Assembly (NCBI GenBank): GCA_003448675.1
Contig: DLXZ01000149.1
Coordinates: forward strand, 4,834-10,921
DNA length: 6,088 nt
Source: Porticoccaceae bacterium
GTDB lineage: Bacteria; Pseudomonadota; Gammaproteobacteria; Pseudomonadales; Porticoccaceae
Reading direction: 5' to 3'
This document shows, piece after piece, positions 1 to 6,088 of this stretch. The notes below the pieces were generated by a model. That model did not search any database. It was not told the origin of the DNA and saw only the letters and a program-made list of their open reading frames with translations. A program made the translations under genes and the position numbers. Each line of letters opens with the position of its first letter. The stretch's first letter is position 1.

Positions 1-732
1 ATGCAGCAATTTAAACGCCATTGCCAGGGTGACTCCAACAATTACCGGTTGTACAAAACGGGTGCCGCGACGCATGACCGCATTTGAGCCCAGCCGCGCG
101 CCAACCATTTGCGCAGCGGACATCACCAGCGCCAGATCCCATAATACCTGCCCGGCGATGACAAACAGTACCGCGGAAGTACTGTTGATGGCGAGCACCA
201 TCACCTTGGTCTGCGCGGTTGCCGCAGGCAGGCTGTAACCGGCCAGCCAGACAAACAGGAAAGGAAAGATCGAACCCATGCCCGGTCCAAAAAAGCCGCC
301 GTAAAAGCCCATGGGCAGGGCAACGGTGAAGGCGAACACCCACACGTCAAGGCGCGCTTCACCAGCCTGATCGGATATACGCGGGGACAGCAGGAAATAC
401 ACCGCAATGGCAATCAGTAAAACAGGAATCAAACGCAACAGTAGATCGTTGCCGAGTTGTTGTACCGTCAATGTGCCAGCACTCGATCCCACCAGGGCAA
501 GAATAATCGCAGGCACTAAGGGTCGCAGCTGAAGATGACCATTGCGGAAAAAATTCCAGGTCGAAGACAAGGTTCCCAGCGCGCTTTGCAGTTTATTGGT
601 AGCCAATGCATTAATCGGCGGCAAACCCGTCCAGAGCAGGACCGGCAGGGTCAACAGGCCACCGGAGCCAGCGATAGCAGAAATATAACCGGCGGCAAAG
701 GCAACAACCGTTAACAGGGCCGTGAGTTCAAT
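1..732 (-). CDS. TauE/SafE family membrane permease (YfcA-like), 3' end cut off by the window
   Basis: Reading the minus strand leftward from 732 gives 244 codons without a stop, running off the left edge. The protein is very hydrophobic and has the two related halves of the TauE/SafE (DUF81) family. The first half carries IAGSGGLLTLP (about residues 20-30) and ALATNKLQ (42-49). The second carries GFYGGFFGPGMGS (142-154) and ATAQTKV (171-177). These match the signature segments of E. coli YfcA, whose C-terminal end lies only some 15-20 residues beyond the last one seen here, so little is missing. Family members are inner-membrane carriers proposed to export sulfite, sulfoacetate or other small organic anions; the substrate here cannot be told. 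The start is uncertain. The frame is closed upstream by TAG at 783-781, and no ATG, GTG or TTG occurs in frame before codon 27, which lies inside the first conserved motif. ATT at 732-730 gives an N-terminus of normal length and is used provisionally. The gene diverges from the DUF748 gene. Confidence 0.9.
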   Translation of the reverse strand, partial: MELTALLTVVAFAAGYISAIAGSGGLLTLPVLLWTGLPPINALATNKLQSALGTLSSTWNFFRNGHLQLRPLVPAIILALVGSSAGTLTVQQLGNDLLLRLIPVLLIAIAVYFLLSPRISDQAGEARLDVWVFAFTVALPMGFYGGFFGPGMGSIFPFLFVWLAGYSLPAATAQTKVMVLAINSTSAVLFVIAGQVLWDLALVMSAAQMVGARLGSNAVMRRGTRFVQPVIVGVTLAMAFKLLH

Positions 733-877
733 GGAAAGGCTGACGGGTTTGCTCCCGATGGCGCGGACACAGGCCGCATTCTAGCATCGGCCCATGCGCC
801 AAAAGTCTGCCTGCGGCCCGGATTCAGGCATGATAAATTCCCGTCCTCAGACACCTGCTCAATAATGTAACGCCCCG
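733..877. promoter_or_regulatory. Divergent intergenic region between the permease and the DUF748 gene
   Basis: These 145 bases separate two genes that point away from each other, so promoters for both should lie here or overlap the first codons. Only weak candidates are visible. On the plus strand there are AT-rich patches, TGATAAATT near 831-839 and AATAAT at 861-866. On the minus strand there is a TAGAAT hexamer (complement of 779-784). None has a convincing -35 partner at normal spacing, and neither gene start is preceded by a clear purine-rich ribosome binding site. A minus-strand reading frame crossing this region (711-944) shows no protein-like features. Confidence 0.4.
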
Positions 878-3800
878 ATGACCGAAGCCAGCAAAATGCC
901 ACCAGATCAGCAGAGTAAATCCCGCCTCTCCCGGTCGGGGGCACAGTGGATCAATCCCAGAAACCTTCGCTTCTGGGCCATAACACTTATTTTGCTCTAT
1001 ACCCTTATCGGCTTTTTCCTGGCGCCCTACCTGGTGAAAAAAGGCATTGTCGATTTTCTACAGGGTGATCTGGGCCGTAAGACCCAAATCGAGAACGTTG
1101 AATTCAATCCCTACGCCCTGAGCCTGAGAATCAACGGCTTAAACGTCGAGGATACGGATGGCGTAAAACTCGCGGGTTTTAGCGAGTTTTTTGTCAACTT
1201 CCAGCTCTCCAGCCTGTTTTATCGCGCCTGGACCTTTGACGAAATCCGCCTGGATAGCCTGTATTTTTTCTTCCAGCGCTTTGACAGGGAAAATTCACGT
1301 GTCAGCCGCCTACTCGATGATATTGCGAGCCTGCAAACCGAACCGGACCCGCCTAAGTCGGCACCTGTCGAGGAATCCGGTGACATACCCCGCTTGCTGA
1401 TCAGAAACCTGATCCTCGGTAACGGCGTGGTGGACATTCAGGACGACGTACCGCAGGCGCCGGTCAGCCTGCAAGTAAGCGCTATAGATATTGTCATCAG
1501 TGAGCTCAACACCCTGCCGGACAAAGCCGGCCGCCAGGAAGTCACCATCAAACTACCCGATGGCCTGATCCTGCACTGGAAAGGCAGCCTTGATCTGGCG
1601 CCCTTTGAATCCGCGGGGCAACTGGTATTGGAAAATGGCCAGCTGGCTCGCGGCCTTCCCTATCTGCAAGCCATGGCACCCCTTGAATCACTGACGGCAA
1701 CGCTGTCCAGCAGTTTTGATTACCGTATCTTTATTGGCAACGACGGCGCTACGGAAGTTCAGATAGATAATCTCGGTATTAATCTTGACGATGTCGCGTT
1801 GGCCGGCCTGACCCCCAGCACTGAATTTCTGACTGTCGATGCGCTAACCCTTAAAGGTGGCGCGTTTCGTTATCCCGAACAAACCCTGCAATTCGAGAAT
1901 CTGCACATCGAACGCCCGGAAATTGTCACCTGGCTCAAGCCGGATGGCGCCATCAACTTTGCTGATCTGGCGCCAACGCCATCTGAACCCTCAAAAACGC
2001 CACCTGATGTCTCTAACGCTGAACCGACGAATGGGGGCGCCGAGTATGCAATCGAAATCACCAAAGTCGAGAACGGAAACACCGCGAGCAAAGCGCCCAC
2101 GCCACCCTGGCTAATCGGCGTCGACCTGATTTCCCTGGCCGGTGGCGGGGCTGAATTTACCGATTACAGCATCGACCCACCCGCACAGTTGGGCATTGCG
2201 GACCTAACTATCGAACTCAGGGCATTCAGCACCGAAGACGACGCACGGATGCCATTGAGCCTCGCTGGTAATCTGCGGGAAGGAGGCCAGTTTAATGTTG
2301 ATGGCGCGGTCAGTATCGCGCCGGCAACCGCCCTTGAACTCCAATTGCAAACCACGGACCTGCCCCTGAGCGTCGCCCAGGCCTATGTTCAGCAACACCT
2401 GCGGGTAGTTATCGAAAACGGACTTCTGAACACCGACCTGAATATCACCCTACCCGCAAACCAGGGTCCAAAAGCGGCTGGCTCGCTGCAAATCGCCACG
2501 CTGGACATCAGGGATTCGAGCCAGAAAAATTCGCTGCTTGCCTGGGAGGGCCTGGCGCTGAATCGGCTGGAGCTGGATACCGACACCAACAGCCTGGAAG
2601 TCTCCGCCCTGGAATTTCAGCAACCCTATGCCCGCTTTGCCATTCACGAAGATCTCAGCACCAACATCTCCAATCTATTGATCCGTGACAATGGCCATAG
2701 CGACGGCGAGGCCAAGGCCACCGACTCTAAGGCTGTCAACAACGCAGTTGATAGCCCAGAGCAAGACTCAAACCCCTTGCATGTGGTCATCGGCGGTATT
2801 CGCATCGATAATGCGGCGCTGGATTTTTCCGATATGTCGCTGCCCCTGCCCTTTGCAACCCACGTGCATAGCCTCAATGGTGCCATCTCCACCATCGCCA
2901 CCTCCGGCAACGAACCGTCAAACATCATACTGGAAGGTCAGGTCGATACCTATGGGCTCGCACGCATAGAAGGAGGGGTGAACCTGCTGAACCCTCAACT
3001 ACACACCGATATCGCCCTGGAATTTCGCAATCTGGACATGCCTGGCATGTCCCCCTACAGCGGCAAATTTGCCGGCCGCAAAATCAGCGAGGGGAAACTG
3101 GCCCTGGGCCTCAACTACCGCATCGATAGGGGCAACCTGGAGGCCAGTAACGATATCGTCTTGAGTAAGCTGCGACTGGGAGAGAGAATCGACAGCCCCA
3201 ACGCCATCAGCCTGCCCCTGGATCTGGCTATCGCCCTGCTCAAGGACGCCGATGGCATAATCGACGCAAAAATACCCGTTACCGGTAATGTTAACGATCC
3301 CCAGTTCGCCCTCGGCGGCGTCATCTGGGACGCCATCGTCGGTCTCATTACCGACGTTGCCACCGCACCCTTTCGTTTCCTCGGCAATATGCTCGGCATC
3401 GACGCGGAGGATCTGGGGCAAATCCAGTTCCTGGCCGGTCGCGCGAACCTGACACCCCCTGAACTGGAAAAAATCAGCCAGCTGGCCAGCGCCCTCGAGC
3501 AGCGGCCACAACTGGCCATCGAAATCAGCGGCGCCTATGACCCCACCATCGACACCCCGGCCCTGCAACTTATCGCACCACGCGAAACGTTTATTAAAAA
3601 AGCCGGCACCAGCATGAGTCTGGAAAACAAGGAAACCATGCTCGCGGCTGATATTCGCGGCACTCTGGAGGGCTTATTCAAAGAGCACTTCCCCGAGACG
3701 CCTCTGAAAACCCTGAAAGCCGCCCACAAAGTGCCGCCCGCGAATAACCCGGAAGGCAAGCCACAGCTCAATGAACTGGCCTATGCCGCCGACCTTCGGG

Positions 3801-3994
3801 ATCGCCTGCTAGCTGCCCAGTCCGTTGGCGAGCAGGAACTCAAGCAACTTGCCGAAGCCCGGACCGAAGCGATAAAAACCGCATTTTTAAACAACGACAA
3901 CATCGACCAGGCTCGTATCACCCTGACTGAACCCACCAAAGTCACATCCGAAGATGGCAAATGGGTCACCCTGGAGCTGGCGGTGGCGCCTTGA
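878..3994 (+). CDS. DUF748 domain-containing, AsmA-like envelope protein
   Basis: This is a 1,038-residue protein anchored by one N-terminal membrane helix (about residues 32-53), preceded by a basic cytoplasmic tail (RLSRSG) and followed by a long, presumably periplasmic part. Directly after the helix comes a segment typical of DUF748/AsmA-like proteins, VDFLQGDLGRKTQIENVEF then ALSLRINGLNVED (about 58-92). The body has the alternating beta-strand pattern of this superfamily. The best conserved DUF748 core is at about 634-850, including KIPVTGNVNDPQF near 797. The C-terminus looks like an OmpA-type domain in two pieces: LAGRANLTPPELEKISQLA (from about 851) and LAEARTEAIKTAFL with the strands after it (from about 987). 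Pro/Ser/Glu-rich linkers lie near 365-410 and 604-633. AsmA-like relatives such as YhdP and TamB work in lipid transport or outer-membrane biogenesis; the job of DUF748 members is not established. ATG 896 is an alternative start 18 bases downstream; neither start has a strong ribosome binding site. It is probably transcribed alone. Confidence 0.9.
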   Translation: MTEASKMPPDQQSKSRLSRSGAQWINPRNLRFWAITLILLYTLIGFFLAPYLVKKGIVDFLQGDLGRKTQIENVEFNPYALSLRINGLNVEDTDGVKLAGFSEFFVNFQLSSLFYRAWTFDEIRLDSLYFFFQRFDRENSRVSRLLDDIASLQTEPDPPKSAPVEESGDIPRLLIRNLILGNGVVDIQDDVPQAPVSLQVSAIDIVISELNTLPDKAGRQEVTIKLPDGLILHWKGSLDLAPFESAGQLVLENGQLARGLPYLQAMAPLESLTATLSSSFDYRIFIGNDGATEVQIDNLGINLDDVALAGLTPSTEFLTVDALTLKGGAFRYPEQTLQFENLHIERPEIVTWLKPDGAINFADLAPTPSEPSKTPPDVSNAEPTNGGAEYAIEITKVENGNTASKAPTPPWLIGVDLISLAGGGAEFTDYSIDPPAQLGIADLTIELRAFSTEDDARMPLSLAGNLREGGQFNVDGAVSIAPATALELQLQTTDLPLSVAQAYVQQHLRVVIENGLLNTDLNITLPANQGPKAAGSLQIATLDIRDSSQKNSLLAWEGLALNRLELDTDTNSLEVSALEFQQPYARFAIHEDLSTNISNLLIRDNGHSDGEAKATDSKAVNNAVDSPEQDSNPLHVVIGGIRIDNAALDFSDMSLPLPFATHVHSLNGAISTIATSGNEPSNIILEGQVDTYGLARIEGGVNLLNPQLHTDIALEFRNLDMPGMSPYSGKFAGRKISEGKLALGLNYRIDRGNLEASNDIVLSKLRLGERIDSPNAISLPLDLAIALLKDADGIIDAKIPVTGNVNDPQFALGGVIWDAIVGLITDVATAPFRFLGNMLGIDAEDLGQIQFLAGRANLTPPELEKISQLASALEQRPQLAIEISGAYDPTIDTPALQLIAPRETFIKKAGTSMSLENKETMLAADIRGTLEGLFKEHFPETPLKTLKAAHKVPPANNPEGKPQLNELAYAADLRDRLLAAQSVGEQELKQLAEARTEAIKTAFLNNDNIDQARITLTEPTKVTSEDGKWVTLELAVAP

Positions 3995-4017
3995 ACAGTC
4001 ACCTGCCGCCCTTTCCC

Positions 4018-4046
4018 TTTTGATATAGATAAGGTTTTCATCAAAA
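4018..4046. repeat. Inverted repeat TTTTGAT / ATCAAAA
   Basis: TTTTGAT at 4018-4024 is exactly mirrored by ATCAAAA at 4040-4046, with a 15-base spacer. It lies 24 bases after the stop codon of the DUF748 gene. It could form a weak AT-rich hairpin, but the stem is short and no real T-tract follows, so it is a poor intrinsic terminator in either direction. It may equally be part of a regulatory site for the downstream monooxygenase, or chance. Confidence 0.4.
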
Positions 4047-4067
4047 ATAGTCTGTGCGACCCGGCTG

Positions 4068-4096
4068 CGGAAATTTCAACTGTTCCCCTGTTTCCG
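4068..4096. repeat. Inverted repeat CGGAAA / TTTCCG
   Basis: CGGAAA at 4068-4073 is mirrored by TTTCCG at 4091-4096 with a 17-base spacer. It lies inside the larger 4037-4126 inverted repeat and just upstream of a TAGAAT hexamer, where an operator could sit. No T-run follows, so it is not a terminator. Six matching bases per arm is weak evidence. Confidence 0.3.
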
Positions 4097-4104
4097 TGAG
4101 CTGG

Positions 4105-4110
4105 TAGAAT
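4105..4110 (+). promoter_or_regulatory. Candidate -10 element (TAGAAT) for the monooxygenase gene
   Basis: TAGAAT differs from the sigma-70 -10 consensus at one base and lies 36 bases before the ATG, which would leave a leader of roughly 25-30 bases. The expected -35 position (around 4082-4087, GTTCCC) is a poor match. If this is the promoter, it would probably need an activator, perhaps acting through the nearby inverted repeats. Confidence 0.3.
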
Positions 4111-4130
4111 CGTTTCTTTTGATGAATTTC

Positions 4131-4136
4131 AGAGGT
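4131..4136 (+). promoter_or_regulatory. Ribosome binding site of the monooxygenase gene
   Basis: AGAGGT matches the anti-Shine-Dalgarno sequence and ends 10 bases before ATG 4147. It supports that start codon. A second short purine patch (AGG, 4142-4144) is too close to the start to serve. Confidence 0.6.
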
Positions 4137-4146
4137 AAAGCAGGCA

Positions 4147-5775
4147 ATGACCGGGACAGAATCAAGCACAAACACCACCACACTGGATTACGATGCCCTT
4201 GTCGTCGGGGCAGGCATCGCCGGTTTATACGCGGTCTATAAATTGCGGGAGATGGGCCTGCGCGTACGCGGTATTGATGCCGCGCCGGCGCCCGGTGGCA
4301 CCTGGTACTGGAACTGCTACCCCGGTGCCCGGGTCGATTCCCAGTCTTACATTTATCAATACTGGTTTTCCGACGAGCTAATCAAAGAATGGGACTGGCC
4401 CGAGCGTTTTCCCGCTCAGCCGGTGGTGGAGCAGTACCTCAATTTTGTTGTCGATAAATTTGAGCTGGACAAGGAATACGCCTTTAACACCCGCGTAACC
4501 TCGGCCGATTGGGACAACGACAAGCAATGTTGGACTGTGGGCACAGATCAGGGCGATAAACTGACAGCTCGCTACTTTATCAGCTGCACGGGCATGTTAT
4601 CCGAGCCAAAAATTCCCGCCTTCGAAGGCCAGGAAAAGTTTAAGGGCATTATCGCCCATACCGCCCGTTATCCGCGTGAAGGCATCGACCTTAAAGGCAA
4701 ACGCGTAGGCGTAATCGGCTGCGGCGCCACCGGCATTCAGGTCATCCAGACCATTGCCAGCGAAGTAGAACACCTGACAGTATTTCAGCGCACCGCCTCC
4801 TACGGCGTCGCCATGCACAACGAAAAGTTCGACGACGACGCCCGGGACCACTGGCGATCAAAAGCCAAGGAACTACAGGAAACGGTGTACAATAGTTTTG
4901 TCGGCTTTGATTACGACTTCGAGCACGGCTCCTGGTATGACCTGACGCCAGAACAACGCTACGAGGTGTTGGAAGAAAAATGGCAGGAGGGCTCCTTGAG
5001 TATGTGGGTGGGGACTTTCCCGGAGCTCTTTACCGACCAGGCCGTCAACGACGAGATCTCCGACTTTGTCCGCGAAAAAATTCGCGCCCGCATCAAGGAC
5101 CCAAAAATCGCCGACCTGGTGACCCCCCGCAACCACGGCTTCGGCACCTACCGCGTGCCCCTGGAAAACGGTTACTACGATGTATTTAATCAGGACAATG
5201 TGGAGCTGATCGACGCCCGGAGCACCCCCATCGAGGGCTTTACCGAAACCGGTATAACAGTTGGCGGCCGAGACATCGCGCTAGACGTGGTCATCCTGGC
5301 CACCGGTTTTAACGCCGGCACGGGCTCCCTGACGAAAATGAATATCCACGGCCGTGACGATCGCTCCCTGACCACGGAGTTTGACGAGGACATTCGCACC
5401 ACCATGGGTCTACAAATCCACGGTTATCCCAACCTGTTTACCGTCGCCGGCCCCCTGGCGCCTTCAGCGGCCTTTTGCAATATGACCACCTGCCTGCAAC
5501 AACAGGTCGACTGGGTAACCGACTGTATCGCCTACCTGCGCGAACATCACCATCAATCCATAGAACCTACGGTGGAGAAACAGGACGAATGGGTGGCCCA
5601 CCACGACGAGGTCGCCAACGCCACCCTGCTCACGGCCACCCAATCCTGGTACACCGGCGCCAATATTGAAGGCAAACCCAGCCGTTTGATTTCCTATATC
5701 GGCGGGGTCAGCGAATACCACCGCATCTGCGATGAGGTCCAGGCCAGCGGTTATGAAGGCTTTACCAAAGCCTAA
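4147..5775 (+). CDS. Baeyer-Villiger-type flavin monooxygenase (class B, FAD/NAD(P)H-dependent)
   Basis: The 542-residue protein aligns along its whole length with cyclohexanone monooxygenase (about 543 residues) and phenylacetone monooxygenase. Such soluble enzymes use FAD, NAD(P)H and O2 to insert an oxygen beside a ketone carbonyl, giving an ester or lactone. Visible in order: FAD-binding GAGIAG (residues 21-26); the long BVMO motif with GGTW at 50-53, YPG at 58-60 and D64; the fingerprint F165-x-G-x3-H171-T-x-R-Y175-P176; the nucleotide-binding GCGATG (191-196); R215 in VFQR, where relatives contact the NADPH phosphate; the probable catalytic R336 in YRVPLENGYY, matching phenylacetone monooxygenase Arg337; and ATGF (385-388). 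Two residues are unusual: Tyr175 replaces the fingerprint Trp, and Tyr335 replaces the Lys usually found before the catalytic Arg. There is no signal peptide or N-terminal extension. The ring or chain ketone used cannot be read from sequence; cyclic, steroid-like or long-chain ketones are possible. The gene has its own leader and ends at a strong terminator. Confidence 0.93.
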   Translation: MTGTESSTNTTTLDYDALVVGAGIAGLYAVYKLREMGLRVRGIDAAPAPGGTWYWNCYPGARVDSQSYIYQYWFSDELIKEWDWPERFPAQPVVEQYLNFVVDKFELDKEYAFNTRVTSADWDNDKQCWTVGTDQGDKLTARYFISCTGMLSEPKIPAFEGQEKFKGIIAHTARYPREGIDLKGKRVGVIGCGATGIQVIQTIASEVEHLTVFQRTASYGVAMHNEKFDDDARDHWRSKAKELQETVYNSFVGFDYDFEHGSWYDLTPEQRYEVLEEKWQEGSLSMWVGTFPELFTDQAVNDEISDFVREKIRARIKDPKIADLVTPRNHGFGTYRVPLENGYYDVFNQDNVELIDARSTPIEGFTETGITVGGRDIALDVVILATGFNAGTGSLTKMNIHGRDDRSLTTEFDEDIRTTMGLQIHGYPNLFTVAGPLAPSAAFCNMTTCLQQQVDWVTDCIAYLREHHHQSIEPTVEKQDEWVAHHDEVANATLLTATQSWYTGANIEGKPSRLISYIGGVSEYHRICDEVQASGYEGFTKA

Positions 5776-5791
5776 GGTACCTATATTCCGC

Positions 5792-5828
5792 AAGGCCAGA
5801 GTGGATGTTAACCACTCTGGCTTTTTTT
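5792..5828 (+). terminator. Strong intrinsic (Rho-independent) terminator after the monooxygenase gene
   Basis: GCCAGAGTGG (5795-5804) pairs perfectly with CCACTCTGGC (5812-5821) across a 7-base loop, giving a 10-base-pair stem. Seven T residues (5822-5828) follow, and A residues before the stem could pair with the first of them. It begins 16 bases after the stop codon at 5773-5775. This should end most monooxygenase transcripts, so the following SDR gene probably has its own promoter or depends on read-through. Confidence 0.92.
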
Positions 5829-5890
5829 CGCGCAAAATAAACGCAAAACATTTCCCTATCCCCAGCAAACTTACTAGCAGTCTCATTAAA
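5829..5890 (+). promoter_or_regulatory. Probable promoter region of the SDR gene
   Basis: This AT-rich stretch between the terminator and the SDR ribosome binding site must hold the promoter if the SDR gene is transcribed separately. I see no good -35/-10 pair. The nearest is TTTCCC (5851-5856) with TACTAG (5872-5877), 15 bases apart, which matches poorly. It is listed only because position demands it. Confidence 0.25.
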
Positions 5891-5891
5891 A

Positions 5892-5897
5892 AAGGAG
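5892..5897 (+). promoter_or_regulatory. Strong ribosome binding site of the SDR gene
   Basis: AAGGAG lies 7 bases before ATG 5905, close to ideal in sequence and spacing. It fixes the SDR start and is the strongest translation signal in the window, suggesting the enzyme is made in quantity when transcribed. Confidence 0.85.
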
Positions 5898-5904
5898 CAC
5901 TCCC

Positions 5905-6088
5905 ATGGCCATTAATTATGAAAACCGCGTCGCGGTGGTCACCGGCGGCGGCGCCGGACTCGGCCGCAGTCACGCACTGTTTCTCGCCAGCCGCGGCGCA
6001 AAAGTCGTAGTGAATGATCTGGGCGGCGACGTTCAGGGCAAAGGCAGTGGCACCAGTGCTGCCGATGAGGTGGTGGCAGAGATCAAAT
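5905..6088 (+). CDS. SDR-family dehydrogenase, multifunctional-enzyme-type-2-like (N-terminal part only)
   Basis: The first 61 codons lie in the window and the rest is beyond the right edge. The N-terminus is a classical SDR Rossmann fold: strand VAVVTG (residues 9-14), the glycine-rich TGGGAGLGR (13-21), then VVVNDLGGD (34-42). The Asp at 38, after the second strand, usually favours NAD(H) over NADP(H). The NDLGGD segment, followed by [15 protein letters not shown], closely resembles the (3R)-hydroxyacyl-CoA dehydrogenase domain of peroxisomal multifunctional enzyme type 2 (HSD17B4) and its bacterial relatives, rather than generic FabG. A role in oxidising hydroxyacyl-CoA or a related hydroxyl intermediate during beta-oxidation-like or steroid/alicyclic breakdown is therefore likely. 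The catalytic Ser-Tyr-Lys residues are out of view, as is whether a hydratase domain is fused on. The start is set by an excellent AAGGAG site. Confidence 0.88.
   Translation, partial: MAINYENRVAVVTGGGAGLGRSHALFLASRGAKVVVNDLGGDVQGKGSGTSAADEVVAEIK

Larger units (their letters stand above)
4037..4126. repeat. Long-spaced 10-base inverted repeat upstream of the monooxygenase
   Basis: TTCATCAAAA at 4037-4046 is the perfect reverse complement of TTTTGATGAA at 4117-4126, with 70 bases between. The right arm ends 20 bases before the monooxygenase start codon, and the left arm is shared with the 4018-4046 repeat. Two inverted copies flanking a candidate promoter would suit a DNA-binding regulator with two half-sites or a looping arrangement. 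This is inference; AT-rich 10-mers can match by chance. Confidence 0.4.

Noticed and set aside
711..944. A 77-codon minus-strand frame across the divergent intergenic region
   Set aside because: It has no domain features, overlaps the starts of both flanking genes, and ends inside the permease gene in the wrong frame. Only its internal ATG near 779 matters, as a possible displaced start of the permease.
2999..3568. A 189-codon open frame on the minus strand inside the DUF748 gene
   Set aside because: It lies wholly antisense to a strongly supported gene, its translation is a low-complexity Gly/Asp/Val/Ala/Gln-rich shadow with no recognisable domain, and it has no plausible ribosome binding site. 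Long antisense frames are common opposite G+C-rich genes.
4018..4046. The AT-rich hairpin after the DUF748 gene as an intrinsic terminator
   Set aside because: The stem is only 7 base pairs and mostly A-T, the loop is 15 bases, and no adequate T-tract follows. It is kept as an inverted repeat only.
5464..5973. A 169-codon open frame on the minus strand crossing the monooxygenase end, the terminator and the SDR start
   Set aside because: It overlaps two well-supported genes and the terminator hairpin, and the translation resembles no family I know. Treated as a chance frame.
1..6088. CRISPR arrays, tRNA genes, insertion-sequence ends, phage or defence genes, tandem repeats
   Set aside because: Reading both strands showed no regularly spaced repeats, cloverleaf-like genes, transposase fragments or terminal repeats. 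All long stretches are explained by four ordinary genes.

Overview
This 6,088-base window is an ordinary-looking stretch of bacterial chromosome with moderately high G+C. It holds four protein genes: one leftward gene cut by the left edge, then three rightward genes, the last cut by the right edge. The protein families (a YfcA-like TauE/SafE permease, a DUF748/AsmA-like envelope protein, a class B flavin monooxygenase, and an SDR resembling the dehydrogenase domain of multifunctional enzyme type 2) fit a Gram-negative proteobacterium. An aerobic, possibly marine, gammaproteobacterium that degrades hydrocarbons, alicyclic ketones or steroids is a plausible guess. That guess rests on gene content only, since no rRNA or other marker gene is present.

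Layout: 1-732 (minus) encodes the TauE/SafE membrane permease, nearly complete. 733-877 is a short divergent intergenic region. 878-3994 (plus) encodes a 1,038-residue DUF748 protein with one N-terminal membrane anchor and a large periplasmic part. 3995-4146 is a 152-base spacer with several inverted repeats and a good ribosome binding site. 4147-5775 (plus) encodes a 542-residue Baeyer-Villiger-type monooxygenase. 5776-5904 holds a strong intrinsic terminator, then a strong ribosome binding site. 5905-6088 (plus) is the first 61 codons of the SDR dehydrogenase.

The left half (permease and envelope protein) and the right half (monooxygenase and SDR) look functionally separate. In the right half, a ketone-to-ester/lactone oxygenase beside a hydroxyacyl-CoA-type dehydrogenase suggests the left edge of a catabolic cluster that opens cyclic or long-chain ketones and feeds the products into beta-oxidation. 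This is inferred from adjacency. The terminator between the two genes shows they are not simply one transcript.

I found no CRISPR array, tRNA, rRNA, insertion sequence, phage gene or recognisable defence system. The points most worth a second look are the monooxygenase fingerprint (Tyr where Baeyer-Villiger enzymes have Trp, and Tyr where the NADPH-contacting Lys is expected), the absence of an ATG, GTG or TTG start for the permease, and the inverted repeats upstream of the monooxygenase.
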